A stretch of 64,000 nt of DNA, from contig OW818685.1 of the NCBI GenBank assembly GCA_942493245.1, positions 62,001 to 126,000 of the forward strand. The letters are read 5' to 3'. The position numbers and the translations under genes were made by a program. The DNA is from DAOPYU01 sp942493245 (GTDB lineage: Bacteria > Sumerlaeota > Sumerlaeia > UBA8349). Positions 44,766 to 54,100 of this stretch are shown here, piece by piece (the stretch's first letter is position 1; each line of letters opens with the position of its first letter). The notes beneath the pieces were generated by a model. It was not told where the DNA came from and did no database searches. It worked only from the letters and a program-made list of their open reading frames with translations.

Positions 44766-46898
44766 CTATTTCCCGAGCGGACGCAACCCCAGGTTCCGTT
44801 CAAGGAATTCCCAGTGAATCTCCGCCGCGCCGAAACTGTGATCGGAGTTCGGGATGAAACGGCTTTCGTAATACTTCCCCGCCTTGTCGAGCGCTTCGAT
44901 CAACTGCCAGGCGTTGTTCGGGTGGACGTTGTCGTCCATCAGGCCGTGCATGATGAGGAACTTGCCCTTCAGATTCCCGGCAAACTCGGAGCACATCGCC
45001 CGGCGATACCCCTCGGGGTTGTCCTGGGGCAGGTTCATGTAGCGTTCGGTATAGACGGTGTCGTAGTTGCGCCAGTCGTTCGGGCCGGCGCGGTCCACCG
45101 AGGCGGCAAACACGTCCGGGTGTTTGAGAATGGTCATCGCGGACATGTATCCGCCGTAGGAGTGCCCGACGATGCCGACTCGCGTGGCGTCCACATAGGG
45201 ACGCTGGGCCAGATAGCGGACCCCGTCGGCCTGGTCCTGGGCGTCCACATCGCCAAGGCGCTGATAGACGGCGGCCATGAACGCCTTGCCCCGGTTCTTG
45301 CTGCCCCGGTTGCCGATCTGCGTGACCAGGCATCCCCGGCGGGTGTCCGGGTGACCGGGCCGGTACACGTTCTCGAACGCCTCGAACTCCGGCCCGCCGT
45401 ACACGTGGACAAGGACCGGGTACTTTTTCGCCGGATCAAAGTCCTCGGGCTTGTAGAGCACGCCGTAAAGGTCTGTTTTCCCATCCTGAGATTTGAACGT
45501 GTAGAGTTCCGCGAGTTGGGGCAGATCCTTTGGCCCTTCGGCGAGCCGGGCGATCTCCTTCCCTTCGGTGCTGTACAGCACGGTCGAGGGCGGGGTCGCG
45601 ACGTCCTCTTCCTGCGCGATGAACCACTTGCCGTCGGGCGAGAACCGGAACTGGCGGTAGGAGCGTTCCGAGTCCGTCAGGCGTTTCTGGCCGGTACCGT
45701 CGAGGCGCACCCGGTGCAGCTGGGGCGACAGGGGATTTTTCGCGCTGTAGGCGGTGTAGTAGAGCCAGCCCCCCTCTTCGTCCACCCGCACGATATCGAG
45801 CGCAGGGTATTCGCCCCGGGTCAGGGTACAGATCAGGGAGCCATCGAGATGGCGCAGCTCGTACTGTTTCCAGAGGGTTTTCTCGGTCTCCCAGATGAAC
45901 CGTTTCCCGTCACGGAGAAACCGCATGGCCGGGGCGTTTTCCTGCCAGGAGTCCTGTTTCTCGGTCACCACGACACGGGTTTTGCCCGTGGCGAAGTCGA
46001 GCGCGAGGATATCGAGTTGTTTGTGGCGCCGGTCGGTGCGGCTGATGAGCAATTCCTTGCCGTCGGGCGTCTGGCGCATGTTGTAGAGGTACTGATCCCC
46101 CTGGCCGCAATCCACCGGCGTGCTGGTACTGGTGGCGCGGTCGTACAGGGCCAGCGTGACGATGGGGTTCGCTTCGCCGGCGGTCATGAAACCTTCCGTC
46201 AGAACGGACGTGTGGGCTTTCGTCAACCCGTCCAGCATGTAGAAGTCCCGCACGGGCCGCTCGTCGAAGACGTAATAGGCGAGTTTCTTCGAATCGCCCG
46301 ACCACCACATCCCGTTATAAACATAGAGTTCTTCGCCATAGACCCAGTTGGCCGTTCCGTAACGGAACTTGCGGTTCCCGGTGGTGGTGACATTGAGCGT
46401 GCGGCTGGACTTGAGGTCTTCGAGTTGGACGTTCCAGTCGCGGCACACGGCGCGCCAACGGCCGTTGGGCGAATCTTCCGTCAGGTGCTGGCGCCCCCGC
46501 GAGGGCGCGCGTGGGCGGGGTTTCTGCCCCGGGGCGGGGTTCCCCCGCTCGCCCCCGGTCTTGTCAATGGTCAGGTCCGGTGGGGCTCCAACCGTATCTT
46601 TCGGTTCAGCGTCCGGCTGGATGGCCGAGCGCTCGCCTTTCGTCAAGTCGAACTGATAGCGCTGGTCTTGGAGGGAGAAATAGAGGAATTTCCCGTCCTG
46701 ACTCCACTTGGTGTTCGAGGTCACTCCCGCGCGCATCGCGTCCCGCGGAGCCGGGGTTTTGCGGGTCTCCCCTTCCGGTCTCTCGATCGCCTGTTGAGCC
46801 GTTGGCGGTGGCGTCTGGACGGTATCGGGTTGCAGCGTGCAATTCAGAAGGAATAATAAAAAGACACACAGGGAAGCAAAGGAAGCCGGTCGGCGCAT
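44766..46898 (-). CDS. Dipeptidyl-peptidase IV-type serine peptidase (S9B), predicted lipoprotein
   Basis: 710 residues from the ATG at 46898 (AAGAGG upstream); a frame reaching 46985 is rejected. The start MRRPASFASLCVFLLFLLNC looks like a lipoprotein signal with Cys20, although Asn before Cys is unusual. Residues about 60-460 form the beta-propeller of DPP-IV (DPPIV_N). The C-terminal alpha/beta hydrolase has the Ser in GIVGHSYGGYMSAM, the Asp in HGLMDDNVHP and the His in PNSDHSFG. The family removes N-terminal dipeptides after Pro or Ala. A Pro/Arg/Gly-rich stretch near 105-150 may be a linker. It probably trims peptides made by the C25 protease nearby. Confidence 0.92.
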   Translation of the reverse strand: MRRPASFASLCVFLLFLLNCTLQPDTVQTPPPTAQQAIERPEGETRKTPAPRDAMRAGVTSNTKWSQDGKFLYFSLQDQRYQFDLTKGERSAIQPDAEPKDTVGAPPDLTIDKTGGERGNPAPGQKPRPRAPSRGRQHLTEDSPNGRWRAVCRDWNVQLEDLKSSRTLNVTTTGNRKFRYGTANWVYGEELYVYNGMWWSGDSKKLAYYVFDERPVRDFYMLDGLTKAHTSVLTEGFMTAGEANPIVTLALYDRATSTSTPVDCGQGDQYLYNMRQTPDGKELLISRTDRRHKQLDILALDFATGKTRVVVTEKQDSWQENAPAMRFLRDGKRFIWETEKTLWKQYELRHLDGSLICTLTRGEYPALDIVRVDEEGGWLYYTAYSAKNPLSPQLHRVRLDGTGQKRLTDSERSYRQFRFSPDGKWFIAQEEDVATPPSTVLYSTEGKEIARLAEGPKDLPQLAELYTFKSQDGKTDLYGVLYKPEDFDPAKKYPVLVHVYGGPEFEAFENVYRPGHPDTRRGCLVTQIGNRGSKNRGKAFMAAVYQRLGDVDAQDQADGVRYLAQRPYVDATRVGIVGHSYGGYMSAMTILKHPDVFAASVDRAGPNDWRNYDTVYTERYMNLPQDNPEGYRRAMCSEFAGNLKGKFLIMHGLMDDNVHPNNAWQLIEALDKAGKYYESRFIPNSDHSFGAAEIHWEFLERNLGLRPLGK

Positions 46899-47184
46899 GG
46901 TGGAGGGACCTCTTTCGAAGACAGGATATGGATGGGCGATGAGTGCGGAACGGGAGACATTCCGCGGGACAGGGATCTTTTTCACGCCCCGTGGGTATCA
47001 TAGATTCCCCAGTCCGGACTGCAACCATTTATTCACCGGAAAATGGAGGAATCGAGACCTGTACCGCTTCTGTCCCCTTTCCCCCCTTTCCCTCCGGCAT
47101 CTCCTCTCCTCTTTTTCTGGAATCCATCTTCCGGGCGTCTTGATACCCGATTGTCATCATCCGGATCAAGAAACCGCCTTCTGC

Positions 47185-47240
47185 AACCGCAGAATACACA
47201 GAACACGCAGAAAAAATAGGTTTCTGCGTATTCTGCGGTT
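47185..47240. repeat. Hairpin repeat AACCGCAGAATAC with mirror arm
   Basis: AACCGCAGAATAC (47185-47197) pairs perfectly with 47228-47240; an inner GCAGAAA/TTTCTGC pair adds to the stem. Lies in the 457-base spacer between the divergent peptidase gene and truA, which otherwise shows no gene. Confidence 0.6.
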
Positions 47241-47355
47241 TTCCTCTGTCCTTCTTTCTTTGAAAACGCATCCTCTGTGGCTCGATGCCAAGCGGTTTCT
47301 CTTTTTCGGCGGTTTTCGGATGATTCGACCGCTCCGGTCTGGTACGATGCCCGCC

Positions 47356-48174
47356 ATGAACGAAAACGCCGAAACTCTCTCTTCATCTCCTTCGCCCGAG
47401 CCGGTTTCTCCCGCTCCACGCGCCTTCCGCCTGGTCGTCGAATACGACGGCACGCGCTACTGCGGCTGGCAGCGCCAGGAAAACGCGCCGACCGTCCAGC
47501 AGACCCTCGAGGACACCCTGGCGCGGATCACACGCCACCCGCTCGTCATCCCAGGCTCAGGCCGCACCGACGCGGGCGTCCACGCCGCCGGGCAGGTGGC
47601 CTGTCTGCGCACCACGGCGACCGATATCACCGAGCGCTCGATCCTGCGAGGCGGCAACACGCTCCTGCCGCCCGACATCCGCATCGTGTCGGTCGAGCCG
47701 TGCGCCCCCGCGTTCGACCCGCGGCGCGACGCGCGCTGGCGCCGTTACCGTTACACCATACTGAACCGTCCCGCGCCCCCGGCGCTCGACCGACACCGCG
47801 TCACGCACCTGGCGCGTCCGCTCGACTGGGCGGCCATAGACGCCGGGCTGGCGCACCTGCCCGGACGCCACGACTTCAGCGCGTTCCGCTCGGCCCACTG
47901 TCAGGCGACGCGCACGGAACTGACGATGCTCGTCGCGCGCCACGTGGCCGAACCGCCTCTCCACCATTTTGAGTTCCTGTGCCGTTCGTTTCTCCACAAC
48001 ATGGTGCGTCTCATGAGCGGCCTGCTCATCGAGATCGGTCTGGGTCTGCACGCGCCCGACGTGGTGGCCGACTGCCTGCGCGAACAACGCCGCACGGTCA
48101 AATTCCGCACCGCCCCCCCCACCGGACTGGTCCTGATGGAGGTGGGGTATGAGGATTTTGTCCAACAAGATTGA
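47356..48174 (+). CDS. truA: tRNA pseudouridine synthase A
   Basis: 272 residues from the ATG at 47356 (another in-frame ATG at 47347 adds three residues). TruA makes pseudouridine at positions 38-40 of tRNA anticodon arms. FRLVVEYDGTRYCGWQRQ opens the fold; GSGRTDAGVHAAGQV holds the catalytic Asp72; GRHDFSAFRS and FLCRSFLHNMVRLMSG are further family signatures. The first 20 residues (Ser/Pro/Glu-rich) are extra. No good ribosome site precedes either ATG, so the exact start is uncertain. G+C is very high here, in sharp contrast to the next gene. Confidence 0.95.
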   Translation: MNENAETLSSSPSPEPVSPAPRAFRLVVEYDGTRYCGWQRQENAPTVQQTLEDTLARITRHPLVIPGSGRTDAGVHAAGQVACLRTTATDITERSILRGGNTLLPPDIRIVSVEPCAPAFDPRRDARWRRYRYTILNRPAPPALDRHRVTHLARPLDWAAIDAGLAHLPGRHDFSAFRSAHCQATRTELTMLVARHVAEPPLHHFEFLCRSFLHNMVRLMSGLLIEIGLGLHAPDVVADCLREQRRTVKFRTAPPTGLVLMEVGYEDFVQQD

Positions 48175-48222
48175 AAGAGAGGTGAGCCAGAGTTATTCCA
48201 CCTTAGTGATACAAGAACGGAG

Positions 48223-49146
48223 TTACTTATCTTTCGGCGACAGATTCTCCTGCTCAAACAGATGCAAAAGATCGAGCAACTTTTCGTATTCTGGGGGTTT
48301 TGGGGCAAGAACGATTCTGAATCCGACCCATCTGAGATCTGAGTAGTAGTACATGCCATCCCAATACCGGCAAGATGAGGCAATTTGATCTTCGTAAGAA
48401 TCAAATGCCGCACCCCGAACAAGAATACATCCTCCATCGGGCCGATTGAGCGGGTCCTCTTCAAATCTCGTCTCCTCATCATACTTGTGATTATAGGCAT
48501 CCAGACAAATCTCCGAGACATTTCCATACATGTCAAAGAGTCCCCAGGGGTTTGGTTCTTTTAGCCCAACACGATGGATACTCATATCGCTGTTAGACTC
48601 AAACCACGCATAATTTCCCAGATCTTTCGGATCGTCACCAAAACTGAACCGGGATCTTGTTCCTGCCCGGCAGGCGTATTCCCACTCGGCATCCGTGGGA
48701 AGACGATACACATATCCATCCGGCATCCGCCCCGCCTTTTTCTCGATCTCGGTGAGTTGATTACAAAACCAAACAGCCGCCCTCCACCCTATATTGGTTG
48801 CCGGAAGGCAATCGTCCCCTTGAATCGGATAATCCTTCATGATTTTCCGAAACTCCCCTTGTGTAACCTCATATTTCCCTATCCAGAAACCATTCGTGAG
48901 GGTAACAGTGACCGGTTGCCAGTTATCGGAATATTTAAAGTGGTTGAACTCATAGCGATCCCCCATCAGAAACTGACCATCTTTCAGAAAAACCATCTCC
49001 ATGCCAATTGATGGGATTCGAAAATCCTTCTTCTCGGGCGGGAAAGAGGACTGACCAATACTCAGTATTACTGCCCCCAGGAAGCAGAAAATCAGAACCC
49101 CAAACAGACTCTTTCTTGATGCATCTGAGATGATTCCTGATTGCAT
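48223..49146 (-). CDS. FGE-sulfatase-domain membrane-anchored protein, probably not a true sulfatase activator
   Basis: 307 residues with an N-terminal anchor (13-32). The rest is the FGE-sulfatase fold (PF03781): FLMGDRYEFNHFKY, FWIGKYEVTQGEF, YRLPTDAEWEYACRAGT, NPWGLFDMYGNVSEICLD and LVRGAAFDS. In genuine formylglycine-generating enzymes two Cys near the C-terminus act on the sulfatase; here only one is in place (ASSCRYWDG) and the closing GFRCA is GFRIV. So a binding or other enzymatic role is more likely. The gene is visibly lower in G+C (one counted line is 29 of 60) than truA beside it, a sign of recent transfer. Confidence 0.8.
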   Translation of the reverse strand: MQSGIISDASRKSLFGVLIFCFLGAVILSIGQSSFPPEKKDFRIPSIGMEMVFLKDGQFLMGDRYEFNHFKYSDNWQPVTVTLTNGFWIGKYEVTQGEFRKIMKDYPIQGDDCLPATNIGWRAAVWFCNQLTEIEKKAGRMPDGYVYRLPTDAEWEYACRAGTRSRFSFGDDPKDLGNYAWFESNSDMSIHRVGLKEPNPWGLFDMYGNVSEICLDAYNHKYDEETRFEEDPLNRPDGGCILVRGAAFDSYEDQIASSCRYWDGMYYYSDLRWVGFRIVLAPKPPEYEKLLDLLHLFEQENLSPKDK

Positions 49147-49208
49147 TCGCTTATTCCCCTTTGGAAAGAGCGGTAGATTTTACTCACATAGACAATAGTT
49201 CTGTGTAC

Positions 49209-50879
49209 TCACAAGTCTTTATGCCCAAGTTGTACTTTCCGTCGCAGTTCCTCCAAAATCGTCTGTCGGTCCAGAGGGTTTTCGTAAAGTTTCCTGAGAA
49301 TCAGGAGGTTGTGATCTAAATGGGCAGGGCGATTCAATAGGACCACATCCGGTTGCGCCTCTATTTTTTCAAGGCGTCCGGAAACATTCGATGCGTTCCC
49401 CTCTATTACGTTCAGAGCGTCCCGGCTCAAAATCAAAATCCTCCGTCTGGACGGGAGGAAGTAATGTCGCGACTCGGAGAGCGAAACAAGAAGTATCTTG
49501 AACACCTTTCCCCACATCAACCACATGATGGCCAGAATTGGAAAAATGCCCGCCGTAATTCCATTCAGAGGTCTTGTTCCATAAATGAACCAGGTCAGGA
49601 ACCCCAGAAGGCTCCCAAAGCCCAGACAGACAAGCCCGAGTGGAAACATCCGCGAGAAAACGAACCAGAGGCCCCGGAGGTACTTCCGCACCAGGATCAC
49701 TTTGTCCGCCTGTGTGGAAAGCGTATAGTCCTTCAGAATCAGGTCCAGCAGGGACAGGTTCACCCGCATCCGGTACCGGCGCTCCCGGACAATCTCGTAC
49801 ACCTGAAAAGCGAAGAAGAGGAACGACCAGAACGCAAAGCCCTTCCATCTCGAAACCATCCATTCCACCTTCAGCGCCCCCAGTATCGCGGAGACAACAA
49901 AAACCGCGAACAGAATTCCAGCGATTGTGGTCGGCTTGAAACTGCGGCGAGTGGAGCGGGGGATCTCCTCTTTCTCATCCGGTTCGGGCAAATCCGCGTC
50001 GTTCGGGTCTTTTCCCTGGCGCAAGATCTGAAGACACGACCGGGCGTCTTCGACTTCCTCCAGAAACTCCTCCTCTTCCTTCTGACGCGCCAGACGCGCA
50101 CGATCCGCGTCGTCCGCCGCCTCGTCCCAGACACGTCGCGATTCCATCCGGATCTCCTCCAGAACCGTCCCCCGTTCGGAGGGGGTCTCAAAACGCTTCA
50201 GCATCTGAAGAATTTCTTCGTCCAGAACCTCCTGAAGTTTGGCATCGTCCGGTTTCGCCTTGAGCGCTTCGATCCTGTCGGGGATATCGGACTTTTTCCC
50301 GTATTTTACCCACACGGAATCCCGGTTCAGGATGAGAATCTTCCGTTTCCAGGGGAGAAAAAAATGCCGCAGAAAGAATAGCGGGAAAAAGATCAGCGAT
50401 GCGACCACAGCAAAGAACCCGAACCCCAGAAAGCCCCAAATCGACTTCAGTTCCGGCTCCCGGATAGATTGAAGCAGGAAAGAAATGCTCCCGGCAAACA
50501 TGCCGGGCACAAATAAAACACAAAAAACACCCACGTAGAAAAAGGAATACCAGTCCCCGATTCGCTTCTGGACCAGGAGGAGGTCGTCGCCGTGGACGTG
50601 CAGGGTGTAATCCGTCAGGACTTTTCCGGTCGGCGTCTTTCCTTCATTCCGGTAATGGACCCCCAGGAGGGCAAAAAATCCGAAAATAAAGAAAGAAAAA
50701 AGAGTGGCCATGAACACGCAAACCAGAAACGAATCCACGCCCACTTTGATGAAATGCATGAGAGAATAACTGACCACACAGACGATCAGCGAAATCCAGG
50801 CGCCGGTGGCGGAGGTAAAGCGCTTCCTGGCTGGAGAGCGTTTCGGTTCCGAACAGATTCTTTCGCCTGTATCCGACAT
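49209..50879 (-). CDS. Membrane protein built from two diverged copies of one unit; function unknown
   Basis: 556 residues from the ATG at 50879 (GAGGA 5 bases upstream; an ATG 12 bases earlier is possible). Two N-terminal helices lead to unit 1 (about 87-250) and unit 2 (about 381-550). The units align over their whole length: LTDYTLHVHGDDLLLVQK with LKDYTLSTQADKVILVRK, two membrane helices in each, RHFFLPWKRKILILNRD with RHYFLPSRRRILILSRD, and ERGTVLEEIRME with DRQTILEELRRK. A Glu/Arg-rich coiled linker (255-300) and two more helices join them. No family recognised. It lies 62 bases upstream of the FGE-domain gene. Confidence 0.75.
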   Translation of the reverse strand: MSDTGERICSEPKRSPARKRFTSATGAWISLIVCVVSYSLMHFIKVGVDSFLVCVFMATLFSFFIFGFFALLGVHYRNEGKTPTGKVLTDYTLHVHGDDLLLVQKRIGDWYSFFYVGVFCVLFVPGMFAGSISFLLQSIREPELKSIWGFLGFGFFAVVASLIFFPLFFLRHFFLPWKRKILILNRDSVWVKYGKKSDIPDRIEALKAKPDDAKLQEVLDEEILQMLKRFETPSERGTVLEEIRMESRRVWDEAADDADRARLARQKEEEEFLEEVEDARSCLQILRQGKDPNDADLPEPDEKEEIPRSTRRSFKPTTIAGILFAVFVVSAILGALKVEWMVSRWKGFAFWSFLFFAFQVYEIVRERRYRMRVNLSLLDLILKDYTLSTQADKVILVRKYLRGLWFVFSRMFPLGLVCLGFGSLLGFLTWFIYGTRPLNGITAGIFPILAIMWLMWGKVFKILLVSLSESRHYFLPSRRRILILSRDALNVIEGNASNVSGRLEKIEAQPDVVLLNRPAHLDHNLLILRKLYENPLDRQTILEELRRKVQLGHKDL

Positions 50880-51088
50880 GGACTTCCTCATCCTTACTTG
50901 ATCCCAAGACCGGGCCGCTCACTGATCCAAGTATCGGGTACACCTGATAAGATGTTTTATGCAAGATATAATTTCGCATCCGATTAAATCAAGGGACATA
51001 CTCCGAAGCGCGGCTCCCTCCGGTCTCCCATGAGAATTTCTCCGCTGTCGCGAGTCTTTTCTCTCAATATCCAGCCTGCCCATGTTAT

Positions 51089-51130
51089 CGCCCCCGGTCA
51101 AACCCGTTTGAGTGGGCTTGACCGGGGGCG
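51089..51130. terminator. 13-bp GC-rich hairpin downstream of the C25 protease gene
   Basis: CGCCCCCGGTCAA (51089-51101) pairs with TTGACCGGGGGCG (51118-51130). It lies 33 bases past the protease stop on the minus strand. No T-run follows, so it is a probable but not certain transcript end. Confidence 0.5.
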
Positions 51131-51162
51131 CGTCGCGGTGTTTTGTTTCCTGGGAGGGTGAC

Positions 51163-54100
51163 TCAATAGACCTCGAGACGGGCGGGTTGCGGAGTGGGCA
51201 GTGTATCCACGAGGACCTGGAGCGTGGCCTGGCCGGTGGCGCCTTGCCCGTCACTGACGGAGACGATCCAACTGTTCAATCCGACGTTCTCCGCTCCCGG
51301 TGTACCGGAGAGCGAACCGTCCGCCGCAAGGGTGAGCCAGGCCGGTCCGCCGAGTTTTGTGAGAATCAGGGTCTGTCCGAAGTCCGGGTCGGTTGCGAGG
51401 CCCGCCAGGGTTCCCTGGTAGGGGAGACCGACTTGGGCCGCCGGCTGCTGAATAGGGTTGTTTTTGAAGATAGGCGCCGTGTTTGGCGCATAGGGGTAAA
51501 GCGCGCTGGCGGGGATCACCTTCTGGGAGAAACCCGGCCCCTGCCACGCCACGGCCAGATGGTCGCCTCCCTCGCCTTCTTTCATCAACGCCTCAAGGTA
51601 ATAGTACTGGCCGGCTGTCAGGGAAATGGAAGCGGACTTCTGCGCCGGGTAGGTCGTCCACGCATGCGGATCCGTCCATCCATCCACAGAAGCGATTCTC
51701 AACTTGCTGGCCGGCGAAGTCGTCTGGCTCAGGTAGAGCAGGCTGCTGTCGTCCGATGCGATCCAGAAGGTGTAGGAGCCGGTGGCGGGCGCTTTCAGCA
51801 GCGCCCGAACGCGCGCGCCGTAATGGTCCGCGACATTTGAGCCAAGTTCGAATGCCGATTCCTGGTAGGATTTTGAAGTCGGCTTGTTCGGGTAGTTGGG
51901 ACTGCGTGTCAGATCAACCACGGTCTCGCCGCTGATGTCGTTCCAGTATTCCACCAGGATGACATTTTCGGGCATTGTGGTGAAGGACCAGACGATGCCT
52001 TTGTTGACCGAACTGAGTCCCACTTCGTCCACCCGCCAGTAGTACGTGGTTTTCGGCTGGGTCTTCGGCGCCGTGAAAGTGGGGAGGGTCACATTCCCCT
52101 GATATTCCGCCGACGCCGGTGTCGCGTTGCTCACCGCCGTGGAACTGGTTCCGAAATAGACATTGTGCGACAGGGCGTTCCTGCTGCTTACCCAATTGAG
52201 AGGGATGTTGAAATAAGAGACCGCGGTGGCGCCGTCGGCGGGCGACGGGTTTTCGGCGCGTCCGCTCCCGGCCCGCACCTCGGTCAGGTCGGCGGCGGAA
52301 AGCGCATAATTGTACACCCGCATGTCGTCCAGCATGCCCTTGTAGAAGCGTCCGCCTGAAGAATCCTGACCGAGCATGATTGCGGCGTCGAACTGTTCGG
52401 GATCGTGGGTCGAGCTGTCAACCGCAGTGAGAAATCCGGCGCCGTTGCTCATGTAGAACGTGGCTTTCGTGGGTTCGACCACCAGAGCCACAAAGGTCCA
52501 CACCCCATTGGGCACCACCAGTTTCGACGAGAAGTCGTAACGACCGCCATCCCAGTGGTAGCGCAATTCACCCCCATTGCGCAGGCTGAGTCCGGTGCAG
52601 GAATTGCCTCCACGGCAGAAAATAAGTCCGGCCCAGTCCGCCTGTGTTCCGTTGCGCTTGACCCAGCCGGTGAAGGTGACCGTGTTCGAGTTCAGGTTCA
52701 GAGCCGACGCAGACGTATAATCATCCGAACCGTCGAAGGTGAGGCCATTTTCGAAACGCCCGGCGCTCCACAGGGGATTCCCATTAAGCAGGCTATCGTT
52801 GCCGCTCTGGGAGGAATCCTTTGCGATGGAACCGTCGGTTTCGTCCAGTTTCCACCAGGCGTTCATCACTCCGGCGGTGACATCCAGCGTGTAGCGCCGT
52901 GTGGTCAGGGCATTCCCATTGGTCTGGTCGGTAAATGTGAGCAGATCGGAGTATTCTCCGGGCGGCATATCCGGCCATCCGGCCGCGGGTGTCACGGAGA
53001 CCGTTGTTTTTCCACCCGCAGCAATGACGCCGCTGGACGGCGCGGGATTCGAGAGCCAGGCGGCTGTCTTGGAGACCGTCCAATTGATCGGGCTTGTGCT
53101 TTTATTGGTCAATGTGTAGGTGCGCCTGACCGACACCGGCGCGCCCACGCGTGGCGCCCGAACATAATGGTGGGTGGGAGAGACCGTAAACGGCACGGGG
53201 TCGAAAATGGATAGCGAGGGATCCCCATAGAAATTGTACACATAGTAATTTTTCAGCCAGAAGGGCAGTTCTTCCTTCGAGTTCCAGTTTGCCTCGCCGT
53301 TTGTGTCGCCATTACTCAGAATGCGCCGCGCCCAGGCGTAACCCAATCCTCCGACGGAGGAGGTCCAGGTAAAATCGCCCTGCCCGACGTAGTACCAGCC
53401 ATTGCGGCTGGCGGCAATGGTGCTGATGCCGCCCTTTACCAGGATCGAGTACCCCAGGTTGTCGGTGTATTCGGGGTATCCGTTGTCGCAGGATCCCTGG
53501 AAACAGGCGGCGGGATGCGCATTGTCGAGCGCGGACGTTTCTCCGGAGGAGATAATTCCCGAAGCCCCCTGCGCCCAACCGTGGGTGTTCCAGATCGTCA
53601 GTCCGTAGTCGTGGTCGCGCCAGACATTCGCCGGATAAGCGTTGGTCCGCAGGTATTCCGGAGGCGGCAGGCACCCGTAGTCCTTGTCATAAATGCGGTC
53701 CGACGGAATCCCCTGGGGTTCGAGGAAATCGGTTTTGATCTGCTCACCCAATTGATATGCCGGCGTGACATCGTCCAGGGGCACCATCGGCAGCAACACA
53801 TTGCGCCGCCACTGCCGGTCCGTCGAATTTTCATAATCCATCGTTTTCTGCAGGATGGAATCCAGTTGGGTCACACTGCCGTAGTTCGGGATGCGTCCGA
53901 CATACACCTCGAACATTTTCTCCGGATTGTCCGCCTCTTCGCCATAGACGCCATTGCCGTTGGCATCCCAGTTTCCCGTCAACTCGGCATAATAATAATC
54001 CGTTGGATGGTATTCGTCCGCTTTGAGGCAGTATTTCATCGGGAGATTGCCGTTTTCGCGCGGATCGCCTATCAACAGCGCGAACTTGGCGTCCTTGGCC

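Noticed and set aside
48223..49146. Genuine formylglycine-generating enzyme for the nearby sulfatase
   Set aside because: Only one of the two active-site cysteines is in place and the protein is membrane-anchored.
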